Notes: a model not told the origin generated them from the sequence alone. A stretch of DNA of 64,000 nt from Pediococcus cellicola (GCF_001438655.1 NZ_JQBR01000006.1:61115-125114), one strand, 5' to 3'; counted from the first letter of the stretch, positions 19,301-28,906 are shown. Made by a program: numbers and translations.

Positions 19301-20149
19301 ATGAATCATATTTTAATAACAGGTGCTAATGGACAACTAGGTACAGAGCTACGTCACTTATTGGATGAAAAGGGCATTACATATGCTGCCACTGATACAA
19401 AGGAATTGGATATTACTAACCAACAAATGGTAAATGACTATTTTGCTAAAAACAAGCCGGAGTTAGTTTTCCATTGTGCGGCTTATACGGCAGTAGATGC
19501 TGCTGAAGAAGAGCCAGGAAAGTCAATTGATGAGAAGGTTAACGTACTTGGGACTCAAAATCTGGCAACCGCTGCAGAGTGTGTAGGTGCAACCTTAGTA
19601 TATATTAGTACTGATTATGTGTTTGATGGTCAGAATACTGGTATGTATCAAGAAATGGATCCACAAAATCCTCAAAATGAGTATGGCCGTACCAAGAGTT
19701 TAGGTGAAAAAGCAGTTCGCGATACCATGAGTAAGTACTATATCATTCGGACATCATGGGTATTTGGTAAGTACGGTAAGAACTTTGTGTACACCATGTT
19801 GAATCTTGCTAAAACGCATGACGTCATCACAGTGGTGGACGATCAGGTGGGGCGACCAACTTGGACACGTACTTTAGCTGAATTCATGGTTTACGCCGTT
19901 GAGCATCAAGTTGCCTATGGCACATACAACTTGAGTAATGACAATCAGGCCAACTGGTTCCAGTTTGCCACTGAAATTTTGAGGGATACAAAAACAGAAG
20001 TCAAACCAGTTAGCTCAACAGAATATCCACAAAAAGCACATCGTCCAGAACATTCTGTTATGTCTTTGGAAAAGACGAAGGCCACTGGTTTTAAGATTCC
20101 AACTTGGCAAGAGGCTTTAAAGCAGATGATGGCAATTATTGATAAGTAG
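19301..20149 (+). CDS. rfbD: dTDP-4-dehydrorhamnose reductase
   Basis: Last step: NAD(P)H-dependent reduction to dTDP-L-rhamnose. LITGANGQLGTELRHLL is the cofactor loop, VFHCAAYTAVDAAE and YISTDYVFDG are family motifs, YGRTKSLGE gives YxxxK, and GRPTWTRTLA is a substrate motif. 282 aa, full length. With rfbA, rfbC and rfbB it completes the pathway, so EPS locus 2 most likely contains rhamnose. Confidence 0.97.
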   Translation: MNHILITGANGQLGTELRHLLDEKGITYAATDTKELDITNQQMVNDYFAKNKPELVFHCAAYTAVDAAEEEPGKSIDEKVNVLGTQNLATAAECVGATLVYISTDYVFDGQNTGMYQEMDPQNPQNEYGRTKSLGEKAVRDTMSKYYIIRTSWVFGKYGKNFVYTMLNLAKTHDVITVVDDQVGRPTWTRTLAEFMVYAVEHQVAYGTYNLSNDNQANWFQFATEILRDTKTEVKPVSSTEYPQKAHRPEHSVMSLEKTKATGFKIPTWQEALKQMMAIIDK

Positions 20150-20184
20150 TAACCATTTTAAATTTTTTGTTTATGAATAAAGAT

Positions 20185-20222
20185 AGCATTTGAGAAAATC
20201 TTATTTTCTAAATGCTTTTTTT
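20185..20222 (+). terminator. Intrinsic terminator after the rml operon
   Basis: AGCATTTGAGAAAA pairs with TTTTCTAAATGCT around a short loop, followed by a run of seven Ts. It separates rml from the EPS locus 2 promoter. Confidence 0.75.
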
Positions 20223-20275
20223 GTGACATTTTTTTAAATTGAAATGTTGAAAAATCCTTAGTTATCGGCTTCAAT

Positions 20276-20304
20276 TTGATTAAATATTAAGCATATGATA
20301 AGAT
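20276..20304 (+). promoter_or_regulatory. Promoter of EPS locus 2
   Basis: TTGATT (20276-20281), 17-bp spacer, TAAGAT (20299-20304). It lies 68 bp before the priming transferase start and just after the rml terminator. Confidence 0.55.
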
Positions 20305-20371
20305 TTACGAGGCGACTTTGCTGTATTCTAAAAGAAAACATATTTTATTATGAAGGCGAGTTTTCAAAATT

Positions 20372-21055
20372 ATGAATAGAGAAGTAGTGCAAGGTAAAAG
20401 AAAGAGTTCAAAAAATAAAATGGGACCAAAATCGAATACGTACATAAAAAAACGACTTTTTAGTGTCACTAAAAGGTCAATCGACATATTATTGAGCTCT
20501 GTTGGGCTAATTATTTCATTACCTATACTACTGATAACTGGGGTGTGCATTGTAGTGGATGATCCTGGGCCAATTTTTTATTCACAACAACGAGTGGGAA
20601 AAAATGGAAAAGTTTTTCGGATGTATAAGTTACGATCGATGTATCAAAATGCAGATAAAATCAAAGATAAGCTATTAGATAAGAACGAGATTAATGGGCT
20701 GATGTTTAAAATGAAGGAAGATCCACGAATTACGCGGGTAGGGTCGTTCATTAGAAAACACAGCTTGGACGAATTACCGCAACTTTACAATGTGCTTATT
20801 GGCGATATGAGTGTTGTGGGACCACGGCCACCACTGCTTAATGAATATCAGTATTATACTGAAAAAGATAAGCAACGGTTAGTTGTTAAGCCAGGCTGTA
20901 CGGGTTTATGGCAAGTAACAGGTCGGAATGCACTTGATTTTGACCAAATGGTGGCGCTTGATTTAAAGTACATCCGACATCAAAGTTTACTTTTAGATTT
21001 AAAAATTATGTTTCGCACTGTTAAGGTTATTATTTTTCCTAATGATGCCTATTAA
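20372..21055 (+). CDS. Priming undecaprenyl-phosphate sugar-phosphate transferase of EPS locus 2
   Basis: Membrane enzyme that starts repeat-unit synthesis, commonly with galactose- or glucose-1-phosphate in lactobacilli. One hydrophobic segment at residues 38-60, then the sugar transferase domain: YSQQRVGKNGKVF, YKLRSM, HSLDELPQLYNVLIGDMSVV, GPRPPL, PGCTGLWQVTGR. 227 aa with a basic N-terminal extension of about 30 residues that has no counterpart in the enzyme at 3215. A second priming enzyme in the same window means two lipid-linked pathways. Confidence 0.93.
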   Translation: MNREVVQGKRKSSKNKMGPKSNTYIKKRLFSVTKRSIDILLSSVGLIISLPILLITGVCIVVDDPGPIFYSQQRVGKNGKVFRMYKLRSMYQNADKIKDKLLDKNEINGLMFKMKEDPRITRVGSFIRKHSLDELPQLYNVLIGDMSVVGPRPPLLNEYQYYTEKDKQRLVVKPGCTGLWQVTGRNALDFDQMVALDLKYIRHQSLLLDLKIMFRTVKVIIFPNDAY

Positions 21056-21086
21056 TTGTTAAATGAATGAAAAATGGAGTTGTATG

Positions 21087-21722
21087 ATGAATAAAGAATT
21101 TTCGTTTTCGTACTTAATTAAATCCTTAATTAGAAGCTGGTATTGGATTGTTGGACTGGCAGTCGTATTTGGACTAGCCGCTTATATGATTCAAAAGTAT
21201 ACGTTCAAACCTACTTATACGGTTAGTACCAATGTTATTGTGAGACATATTGATGTGTCTGCAGGAAATAAATATGATCAATTTACTGAGGATGCCAATC
21301 AGATGAATACAAATGCCGTTCTCGCTGCAGATACGTCTAATTTGGAAAAGGTTCAAAAAAAGTTAAAAGATAATGACAGTATTTCGATGTCATTGAAACA
21401 ACTTGAAAAGAAAATTAATGTTGTCCCACATCCAAGCAGTGTCATTTTAAATATTGCGGCTACAACTTCAAATGCCTACACAGCCACAAAAATTGTCAAT
21501 TATTTAGCAGAAGCCTATACGCAAAAGTACAACTCTAAAAAAGATAATTATGAAGTGCGTCAAATATCTCGAGCAAAAGAGAGTACTGCACAAAAATCAA
21601 CGTATGACCATTTTCAAGAGGCTAAAAAATATGGCATAATTGGCGCACTACTCGGTTGCATCATTGGTCTGTTTAGAGGAGTAGGGAAAAATCGTCGAAA
21701 TCGAGGCACAGCGATCAGATGA
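21087..21722 (+). CDS. Wzz/CpsC-like chain-length or export regulator, short form
   Basis: 211 aa with two membrane segments, residues about 13-34 and 176-195, flanking an extracytoplasmic loop with YTVSTNVIVRHID and SSVILNIAATTSNAYTATKI. This layout matches the Wzz/CpsC transmembrane activators of tyrosine kinases. The C-terminal tail RGVGKNRRNRG is short and basic. No CpsD kinase gene follows, unlike locus 1. Start ATG at 21087 is placed 7 nt after GGAG; ATGs at 21063 and 21084 are alternatives. The stop overlaps the next start (ATGA). Confidence 0.78.
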   Translation: MNKEFSFSYLIKSLIRSWYWIVGLAVVFGLAAYMIQKYTFKPTYTVSTNVIVRHIDVSAGNKYDQFTEDANQMNTNAVLAADTSNLEKVQKKLKDNDSISMSLKQLEKKINVVPHPSSVILNIAATTSNAYTATKIVNYLAEAYTQKYNSKKDNYEVRQISRAKESTAQKSTYDHFQEAKKYGIIGALLGCIIGLFRGVGKNRRNRGTAIR

Positions 21723-22483
21723 AGATAAAAATATTAGTTGCCGCACATAAAAATTATGAGATGCCCAAAAATAGAGAACTGTATTTGCCCATCTTTGTGG
21801 GGAAAACACTACATCCTGATGTGAATGAAAGCTTTCAAGGAGATAACACAGGAGATAATATTTCCGAAAAAAATCCGAATTACAATGAGTTAACCGCTAT
21901 TTATTGGGCTTGGAAAAATTTGGATGCTGATGCGGTGGGTTTAGTCCATTATCGTCGATATTTATCACTTAATAAGAAAAAAGACCTGAATGCCGTTCTT
22001 ACAAAAGCAGATGTCGAAAAGCTGTTTCAAAAGGCTGACGTCATTTTGCCGCAAAAACGTCGTTATTATGTAGAAACCAATTATTCACATTATGTACATG
22101 CTCATCATGCTGAACCATTAAAAATCACACGGGATGTCATTGGTACAAAATTTGCGGTCTATCTTGATGAATATGATCGGGTCATGAACCGACGTTCGGC
22201 ACACATGTTTAATATGTTCATTATGAAGCGCCCGCAATTTGATGAATATTGTGAGTGGTTATTTGATATTCTTGGTGAAGTAGAAAAAAGAGTAGATATC
22301 AGAGATTACAGTGATTACGAAAAGCGAGTCTTTGGATTTATCAGCGAGTTATTACTTGATGTGTGGCTAAATGTGAATCAGGTACGAACTACGGAAGTCA
22401 AGTATGTCTTTATGGAACGACAAAATTGGTTTGTTAAGGGCGGAAAGTTTTTACAAAGAAAGTTGACAGGATTTAAAGAATGA
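21719..22483 (+). CDS. DUF4422-family glycosyltransferase-like protein
   Basis: Belongs to the DUF4422 group found in EPS and capsule loci and thought to transfer sugars, often galactofuranose-type by context. Signature pieces: KILVAAHKNYEMP at the N-terminus, ELTAIYWAWKN, GLVHYRRYLS, YSHYVHAHHAEP and FNMFIMKRPQFDEYC. 254 aa, single domain, soluble. Overlaps both neighbours by 4 nt. The glf gene at 28907 would supply UDP-Galf, which fits but does not prove a galactofuranosyl role. Confidence 0.85.
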   Translation: MKIKILVAAHKNYEMPKNRELYLPIFVGKTLHPDVNESFQGDNTGDNISEKNPNYNELTAIYWAWKNLDADAVGLVHYRRYLSLNKKKDLNAVLTKADVEKLFQKADVILPQKRRYYVETNYSHYVHAHHAEPLKITRDVIGTKFAVYLDEYDRVMNRRSAHMFNMFIMKRPQFDEYCEWLFDILGEVEKRVDIRDYSDYEKRVFGFISELLLDVWLNVNQVRTTEVKYVFMERQNWFVKGGKFLQRKLTGFKE

Positions 22484-23601
22484 AGAAGATCTTGGTTGTT
22501 GGAGATTTTATGGTTAGAAGTGGGGTTACCCACTTCATTTTTAATTCTTTTGGAAATCTGGATCCCCACAAATATAAAATTGACGTTGTGAATGTTTCCG
22601 GGAAAAACGAATGTCAACAAAAGCTTGATGATTTGGGATGGCATCAATACATGATAAGGCCAGCCAATCAGAAGCTATTGATGCATTTAAAAGACTGGTT
22701 TTTATTTTTAAAGGCGAATGCCTCAAACTATGATGCGATCCATTTTAACTATTCAGCAATGTGGAATTTTTTACCAATTCTATTTGCTAAGCTTTTTGGC
22801 ATTAAACAGATTGTGATTCATTCGCATAATACTTATTTTGGTACAGATGGCAGTGCAACCAAACTAAAAATTCTAACAAGATTACATAATTTAGGTAAAG
22901 CAATTATTTGTAACTGGGTGGCAACAGATTTTTTGGCAGTTTCTGAGCAAGCTGCTAAATGGTTATTTACTGCAAAGATTATTAACAAAAATGCATATCG
23001 TATTGTTAATAATGGGATCGATTTAGACAAATATAAATTTGATGTTCACGCGCGTCAACGAGTTAGGACACAATTGAATCTAAATTCCAAAAAAGTTTAC
23101 GGACATGTGGGAGTCTTTGAAAAACGAAAAAATCATCGGTTCTTAATTGAGACTTTTAATCATATTCAGATTCAGGAACCAAATGCTGTTTTAATGCTGA
23201 TTGGTGAAGGAGTTCTCCAAGATAAGATTAAGGCACAAGTACATAATTTGGGACTAGATGAAAAAGTTCTTTTCATGGGTCGTCGCAACGATTTGAATCG
23301 ATTATACAGTGCCATGGATGCTTTGATTTTTCCGTCTCTTCATGAGGGTTTGAGCACAGTATTTGTTGAAGCACAGGATTCGGGTCTACCAATTTTTATT
23401 TCGGCTGAAATTCCGCTCGGAAATTATCTAAAGGATCTGGTCGTACCAATTTCACTCACAAAAAATGCTTCTCAGTGGGCGGCTTGCATCTTAAAACATC
23501 CGGGCAATCCCAATCGCCTTGAACAAACAAAGCAATTGAAAAAAAATGGGTATGGATTTGGCGCGGCAATTCGAGTTTTAGAAAAAGTGTATCAGGATTG
23601 A
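22480..23601 (+). CDS. GT4-type glycosyltransferase, EpsF-like
   Basis: GT-B glycosyltransferase, 373 aa. HSHNTYFG, VNNGIDLDKYKF and the donor-site stretch LHEGLSTVFVEAQDSGLP are diagnostic and closely parallel those of the locus 1 protein at 6896. Starts ATG overlapping the previous stop (ATGA). It adds one sugar of the repeat unit; donor unknown. Confidence 0.9.
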   Translation: MKKILVVGDFMVRSGVTHFIFNSFGNLDPHKYKIDVVNVSGKNECQQKLDDLGWHQYMIRPANQKLLMHLKDWFLFLKANASNYDAIHFNYSAMWNFLPILFAKLFGIKQIVIHSHNTYFGTDGSATKLKILTRLHNLGKAIICNWVATDFLAVSEQAAKWLFTAKIINKNAYRIVNNGIDLDKYKFDVHARQRVRTQLNLNSKKVYGHVGVFEKRKNHRFLIETFNHIQIQEPNAVLMLIGEGVLQDKIKAQVHNLGLDEKVLFMGRRNDLNRLYSAMDALIFPSLHEGLSTVFVEAQDSGLPIFISAEIPLGNYLKDLVVPISLTKNASQWAACILKHPGNPNRLEQTKQLKKNGYGFGAAIRVLEKVYQD

Positions 23602-23610
23602 GGAATAGAT

Positions 23611-24564
23611 ATGGAAAATGTTGCAATACTTTTGTCGACTTATAATGGCGCCCAGTACTTAAAAGAACAATTGGACTCGATTAAAAATCAGACCTATACG
23701 GATTGGGTCCTTTATATTAGAGATGATGGATCTAGTGACGGCACGCAACAAATAATTCATCAATACTGTAAGACTGATACACGGATCAAGTTTATCAATC
23801 AAAAAAATCAAGTGAACTTAGGTGTGAAAGACTCTTTTTGGGACTTATTAAAAAATAGCGAAGCTGATATTTATTTGTTTTGTGATCAGGATGATTTCTG
23901 GAAGCCTAATAAGGTGGCATTGTCAGTTGAAAAAGTAACGAGATTAGGCTTTGAAACACCAGCGTTAGTATTTACAAACCTTACGGTGACTGACGAGAAC
24001 CTTAAAGTCGTCTTAGATCGGCAATTACCGGCAAATATTCTGGATACTTTGAGTTTTGAAAAGATGATGACTGATAATCGTGTTACGGGCTGTACTGTTG
24101 CGATAAATCACGCATTAAAGAAAATCGCCCTTAACACGGATACAAATAAAATTGTGATGCATGATTGGTGGCTTGCATTATTGGCGAAGTGTTTTGGCAC
24201 TATGGCATATATATCAGAGCCCACCATTCTGTATAGGCAGCATGGGACTAATCAAGTTGGCACGCATCAAAGCTTAAGTGCACGTCTTAAAAAGTCATTT
24301 GATTTAGAAAAACTGTATCAGCAATTTTGTTTAAGTGTGACACAGCTTGAATATCTCAGAAAGAACTATCTGACTGAGGATAGTCCGGATGCACAAGCTA
24401 TTTCAAATTATTTAGCGGATGTTAAGCATTCACGTTCGTTTGAATCTTTTTTTAAAATTTTTCAGAGGAAGTATAAAAAACATACTTTGCTTGGGACCCT
24501 GTCGTTGAACTATTTTGTGTTTGGTAACTATCGAGATCACCAACGAGGGAGGAAATCAAAGTGA
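23611..24564 (+). CDS. Family 2 glycosyltransferase, rhamnosyltransferase-like
   Basis: GT-A fold enzyme: VAILLSTYNGAQYLKEQLDS, IRDDGSSDGT, FCDQDDFWKP with the DxD-type metal site and MHDWWLALLAK. 317 aa. This combination of STYNG, RDDGSSDGT and DQDD is common among rhamnosyltransferases, and rfbABCD lies just upstream, so dTDP-rhamnose is a reasonable donor. That donor is inference. The stop overlaps the next gene by 4 nt. Confidence 0.88.
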   Translation: MENVAILLSTYNGAQYLKEQLDSIKNQTYTDWVLYIRDDGSSDGTQQIIHQYCKTDTRIKFINQKNQVNLGVKDSFWDLLKNSEADIYLFCDQDDFWKPNKVALSVEKVTRLGFETPALVFTNLTVTDENLKVVLDRQLPANILDTLSFEKMMTDNRVTGCTVAINHALKKIALNTDTNKIVMHDWWLALLAKCFGTMAYISEPTILYRQHGTNQVGTHQSLSARLKKSFDLEKLYQQFCLSVTQLEYLRKNYLTEDSPDAQAISNYLADVKHSRSFESFFKIFQRKYKKHTLLGTLSLNYFVFGNYRDHQRGRKSK

Positions 24565-25739
24565 CTCATAAAACTATTATAGAGCGACTTCGTGCAAGAA
24601 AAGACAATCATGTCTTTTTCGTATATGCTTTGTATGAAATCGAATATTTTTTGTTAGGTGCAAGTCAGTTATCAGCAAATCCAGCTTTGTCCAAGTATAC
24701 AAGACTGTGGTCACTAGGAATCATCCTGTTATTAGGTCTTATAATAGTCTTCTTAAATAAGTTAAATACGTGGGATTGGCTCTTGGGAGGAGCAATCGCA
24801 CTTCTTGGCGTCTACTCGTACTTTGCGGTCAAGAACAACAATCTCTTGTTGGGGGCACTCTTTATTTTAAGCGCAGCTAACATTGACTTCAAAAAATTTG
24901 TAAAAAGAGATTTGGTCTTAAGAACAATTCTATTTGTAACAGTCCTTTTTTTAAATCAGATTGGGGTCATTGCTAGTAACATAGCTGTTCGGCCAGATAC
25001 GGGTGTGGTTAGAAACGCACTGGGATTCAAACAATTTAATGTTGCTGGAGCAATTGTGATGAGCATTTTGCTAGAGTACATTTTTTTACATTTTGATCAT
25101 ATTAATTGGTATGACGTATTAGGGGTTGCCATTTTTGAAGGGGTCATTTTTAAACTAACGGATTCAAAAGGTGGCCTAATTGCGGTCGGCTTATATTTAG
25201 TCATTGCCATTTTGAATACAGCACAAAAACAAATTCATCCTCTAGATTTTGCCTGGATAAAGGGCATTGTTAGTTGGGCATTTTTTGGCTTAAGTGCCAT
25301 ATCTTTCTACTTGGTTATGAATTTCAGATGGGGATCGTCATTTTGGATGAAAATAAATAGTTTATTATCAGACCGAATTAACATTTTATCCCAGTACTAC
25401 CATCAATATGGAATTGGCCTGCTTCCAAAACAGGTCGGCGCCTATCGAGGTTCTGGAATAGTGATTATGGATAATACATATGTCACTTTAGGAATCCAAT
25501 TCGGGTTAATTGTTCTTTTGGTTTATGGTTTGTTTTATAATCAATTGGCGATAAAGGCTTTTAATGCGAGTGATTGGGCATTGGCAAGCTTAATCCTGGT
25601 TATTAGTATTTTTGGACTTGTGGAATCATCACTTTACATTGTGGGAATTAATTTTACGTTAGTTGCGCTTTTATCCAAAAGTAGAGAGCAATCACGAAAA
25701 GAGAAACCTGTCGTTTTGATGAATAAGGAGTTTGTATGA
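24561..25739 (+). CDS. Wzy-type EPS polymerase (O-antigen polymerase-like)
   Basis: 392 aa with about ten to eleven hydrophobic segments. Between the later segments is an outward loop with SDRINILSQYYHQYGIGLLP, resembling the periplasmic loop of O-antigen polymerases and ligases. GTG start within GTGA overlap. It has no obvious similarity to the EpsG-type enzyme of locus 1. Expected to polymerise lipid-linked repeats outside the membrane. Confidence 0.82.
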   Translation: MTHKTIIERLRARKDNHVFFVYALYEIEYFLLGASQLSANPALSKYTRLWSLGIILLLGLIIVFLNKLNTWDWLLGGAIALLGVYSYFAVKNNNLLLGALFILSAANIDFKKFVKRDLVLRTILFVTVLFLNQIGVIASNIAVRPDTGVVRNALGFKQFNVAGAIVMSILLEYIFLHFDHINWYDVLGVAIFEGVIFKLTDSKGGLIAVGLYLVIAILNTAQKQIHPLDFAWIKGIVSWAFFGLSAISFYLVMNFRWGSSFWMKINSLLSDRINILSQYYHQYGIGLLPKQVGAYRGSGIVIMDNTYVTLGIQFGLIVLLVYGLFYNQLAIKAFNASDWALASLILVISIFGLVESSLYIVGINFTLVALLSKSREQSRKEKPVVLMNKEFV

Positions 25740-26827
25740 AAATTGTTTTTGTGCTACCCGAAAAAATGAACGTACCTGTTGGTGGATATAAAATCATTTA
25801 CGAATATGCGGATTTCTTGGCTGGTCAAGGATACGAGGTAGCCATTGATCATTTTTGGTTTTGGAAGCATGATCCTCGTTTTACATCTGCCAAAACTAAG
25901 ACCAGGCTTTTTTTGAAAAAAATAGCTTATCTTTGTCACTTGAAGCGTGTTGATCCCAAAATTCCTTGGTACACTTTTAAACACAGAGTAAATTTGAATT
26001 TTAAATTGAATTTCAAGCCATCCCAAGTAACAAATGGCGATTGTGTCATTGCTACGGCCTGGTTCACGGCGCCATATGTGAATACATTATCCAAGTTTAA
26101 AAAAGCAAAATTTTATTTTGTTCAGCATTATGAAATCTGGGACGGCGCAAAGTCACTAGTAGATGCCACTTGGAAGTTACCCATGCACAAGATTGTTATT
26201 GCTTCTTGGTTGAAAGATATTGCGGCGCAGATGGGAGAGAAGGCGGAATTCATTCCCAATTTTGTGGATGATGATATCAGACTTACTAATCCGATTGAAC
26301 AGCGTAAGCCAACTATTTCAATGCTGTACCATACAAATGAGTGGAAGGGAACTCAAGATGGCCTAAAAGCAATCACAAGCATCCATCGAAAAGATCCTAA
26401 AGTGAAAGTCAAGCTTTTTGGTGTGTATCCTCGACCGACCACACTGCCAGATTGGATTCAATATTATCAGAATCCAGCAAGAGAAGTTTTGCGAGATGAA
26501 ATTTATAATCAATCTAGCATTTTCGTGTTTCCGAGTCGAACAGAAGGCTGGGGGTTGACGGCAACAGAGGCTATGGCATGTGGTGCCGCTCTGGTAGCCA
26601 CTGATAATGGCGGTGTTCGCGATTTTGGAATTCATAATCAGACAGCACTAATTTCTCCGGTTCAGGATTCAAAACAACTTGCTGCGAACATTTTGAGATT
26701 ATTGAATGATGAGCAATTAAGAGTAGAACTGGCTACTAACGGGATAAAGTTTGTGGCTAAATATAGAATCTCTAATTCAGGCAGCCAGTTGGCAAAGTTT
26801 CTTGAAGAACAGTCAAAAAATGAGTGA
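25736..26827 (+). CDS. GT4-type glycosyltransferase
   Basis: 363 aa GT-B enzyme. N-terminal VPVGGYKIIYEYADFLAGQG, middle IPNFVDDDI, and TEGWGLTATEAMACGAALVATDNGGV with the EX7E donor motif. Start ATG overlaps the preceding stop (ATGA) and its stop overlaps the region before the glycoside hydrolase, so translation in this block appears coupled. Rhamnan and other rhamnose polymers are often built by related enzymes, but the substrate is not readable. Confidence 0.88.
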   Translation: MKIVFVLPEKMNVPVGGYKIIYEYADFLAGQGYEVAIDHFWFWKHDPRFTSAKTKTRLFLKKIAYLCHLKRVDPKIPWYTFKHRVNLNFKLNFKPSQVTNGDCVIATAWFTAPYVNTLSKFKKAKFYFVQHYEIWDGAKSLVDATWKLPMHKIVIASWLKDIAAQMGEKAEFIPNFVDDDIRLTNPIEQRKPTISMLYHTNEWKGTQDGLKAITSIHRKDPKVKVKLFGVYPRPTTLPDWIQYYQNPAREVLRDEIYNQSSIFVFPSRTEGWGLTATEAMACGAALVATDNGGVRDFGIHNQTALISPVQDSKQLAANILRLLNDEQLRVELATNGIKFVAKYRISNSGSQLAKFLEEQSKNE

Positions 26828-26832
26828 GGTAT

Positions 26833-28107
26833 ATGAAAAACAAAAAACACATTTTTATCTTTTTGCTTTTGATTTTATGCTTGCTTGGTGGCTTGTATGT
26901 GGTCAAAGCGCAATTGACAACTGCAAAAGAAAATGTAGTTTCTGCCAAAAATGAATTGAGGAAAAACAAGAGCATTTCTCAAAAAGTGGGCGTTTTTGTT
27001 TGGCCATATAAAAATTATCAGAAAGAGGAAAGAAATCATACTTATATCGATGCACAGTTGAAGATAGCAAAAAAGGATGGTTTCCGGTATGTTGTTATTC
27101 CCGTTGTTTTTTACCGATCACTTGTGCATGGAAAAAAATATGATGACCAAGTTTTTAAATACGCGATTACGCGTGCTAGAAACCTCGGGTTACATCCGAT
27201 AGTACCTTTTTCGACAAGTAATTCTAGAGAAAACAGAGTTTATCAAACTGACCATAAACAGATTGTCAATAAATATAAATCGCTTGTTTCACAAGTGATC
27301 AGAACTTATGCTGGACAAGGAATTATTTGGGAAGGATGGAATGAACCTAATAGCCTATTTTGGTTTGATCAAAGTCAAGACGGACTAGATGATCATTTGG
27401 TCAAAGCATGGGTTGAATTAGACAATTACATTGGTAAAACAATCAAAGCGTACGATGCTCACAGTATTTATTTAACCGGCAATTTCTCCGGATTTTCACA
27501 AGATAATCAAAAAGTCCTTTCGCGCGCAACGTTGTACGGCCTTCTCAAATATGGGGATGCCATTGCGAATCATCCGTATCAATTTCAGACAACCAATAAT
27601 GGCAATCCCGAAAACCTGTTTACTAATGATCAACAGGCCTTTGTGAATGATAGTGTGCAGGCGGCTAAAAGAAAGTCACTTCCGCTGGTTACAACTGAAA
27701 TTGGCTATTCTACGACCCCATCATTTCAGGGGAAATGGTCACAAGATGAACAGGCTGCTTTTGAGGCACGGTCAGTTCTAGTTTTAGACATGATGAGGCA
27801 ACCGATTATCGTTCTCTATAGTCTAGTTGATGATGGCAATGCGGGCGATTGGGGACTTTATTCCGGATCATCGCCGAATTTTAAAGAGAAAAAAAGTGCT
27901 GTGATCGTTCGTAAGATGTTAAAAGAGCTTGACGGTTATCATTTTGTAAAGCAGCATGTTTTACATGATAAAGATGATTTTATTGTGGTGTATAAGAAAA
28001 AAAATCGGTTGAAGTATGTTTACTGGACTTCAGGAACGTCAAAAACGGTGCTGTTTAAAGGAAAAAATTTAGTTTTAACTAAGACACCCAGTTATCTCAA
28101 TCAATAA
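26833..28107 (+). CDS. Membrane-anchored glycoside hydrolase (TIM-barrel, clan A type)
   Basis: 424 aa. Residues 6-26 form an uncleaved-looking N-terminal anchor, followed by a linker rich in Lys/Asn and a (beta/alpha)8-type domain. WEGWNEPN places a likely acid/base Glu at residue 171 and TTEIGYS a likely nucleophile Glu at 289, the arrangement of clan GH-A enzymes such as GH5 and GH39. The C-terminal region is beta-rich. I chose ATG 26833 (GTGAGG upstream) over GTG 26824. Sitting inside EPS locus 2, it may cut or trim the polymer outside the cell, or release it; a specific substrate cannot be named. Confidence 0.8.
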   Translation: MKNKKHIFIFLLLILCLLGGLYVVKAQLTTAKENVVSAKNELRKNKSISQKVGVFVWPYKNYQKEERNHTYIDAQLKIAKKDGFRYVVIPVVFYRSLVHGKKYDDQVFKYAITRARNLGLHPIVPFSTSNSRENRVYQTDHKQIVNKYKSLVSQVIRTYAGQGIIWEGWNEPNSLFWFDQSQDGLDDHLVKAWVELDNYIGKTIKAYDAHSIYLTGNFSGFSQDNQKVLSRATLYGLLKYGDAIANHPYQFQTTNNGNPENLFTNDQQAFVNDSVQAAKRKSLPLVTTEIGYSTTPSFQGKWSQDEQAAFEARSVLVLDMMRQPIIVLYSLVDDGNAGDWGLYSGSSPNFKEKKSAVIVRKMLKELDGYHFVKQHVLHDKDDFIVVYKKKNRLKYVYWTSGTSKTVLFKGKNLVLTKTPSYLNQ

Positions 28108-28126
28108 AATCCAAGGGGAGTAAAAT

Positions 28127-28885
28127 ATGGCACAAGGGAGAACTAAGCGATTAATTCAACGAATTAGTAATTTCTTTATTGAGCCAGTGGAAAAATCTCA
28201 TAATGAGATTGACTATTCTGGTTTGAATCGACGGGCGTTTAAGAAGATTCATCAGTATAAACACAGCGAGAATATTAAATTTCGCGTGGGCACGATCATT
28301 TTAGTTGTTTTTTTATTTGTTTCCTTAGTTGTTGGTGGAAAAATCTTAAATCGAAAATTAGGGCATCGTCAAGTTTCACCGGTTGTATCTAAACAATTGA
28401 ACATGATTTTTACGAGTAATGAGTATGATAATATTACAATAAATACATCTAAAAAAGATATTAATAGGTTAAAACAAACTTTAAAAGAGCATCCTGTTAA
28501 ACGTGGAAATCAGATCGTTTCTAGAGCCCAACAAATGTTGAAATTTCGTGAAAACTATCAGACACTTTTCAATAAAAAAGGCCGGTTAAAGGCGACTATA
28601 TATGAAAATAATATTTCTAAATTGCAGTTGCAGTTAGTTTCCAATAAGAAACTTAAAAGTTCAACCAGTTTTGCTACTAAATATCACAAATTGTTAAAAA
28701 ATGATTTATTGGCTGTAAAACAAGGGGATCATCTGATTAAGCGTTCGGAAAAGCAACTCATGCTGATGCAAACGGAGCAAGTATATAATACGCAACAATT
28801 AAAGCATATGGTACATGAACTAGAAGCTTACAGTAAATCCCAAAGAGTAGTGAATGAGATTCAAAAATTAAAAGAGTTCTATTAA
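28127..28885 (+). CDS. Membrane-anchored coiled-coil protein of EPS locus 2, unknown function
   Basis: 252 aa. A basic cytoplasmic N-terminus of about 45 residues, one membrane segment (about 51-71, TIILVVFLFVSLVVGG) and a long extracellular Lys/Gln/Leu-rich helical part with heptad-like spacing, ending QKLKEFY. No enzymatic motif. It has a GGGGAG ribosome binding site and lies between the glycoside hydrolase and glf. It could act as a scaffold for the hydrolase or the assembly machinery; that is a guess from topology only. Confidence 0.65.
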   Translation: MAQGRTKRLIQRISNFFIEPVEKSHNEIDYSGLNRRAFKKIHQYKHSENIKFRVGTIILVVFLFVSLVVGGKILNRKLGHRQVSPVVSKQLNMIFTSNEYDNITINTSKKDINRLKQTLKEHPVKRGNQIVSRAQQMLKFRENYQTLFNKKGRLKATIYENNISKLQLQLVSNKKLKSSTSFATKYHKLLKNDLLAVKQGDHLIKRSEKQLMLMQTEQVYNTQQLKHMVHELEAYSKSQRVVNEIQKLKEFY

Positions 28886-28906
28886 ATCGAGAATGGAGTG
28901 ATAGTT

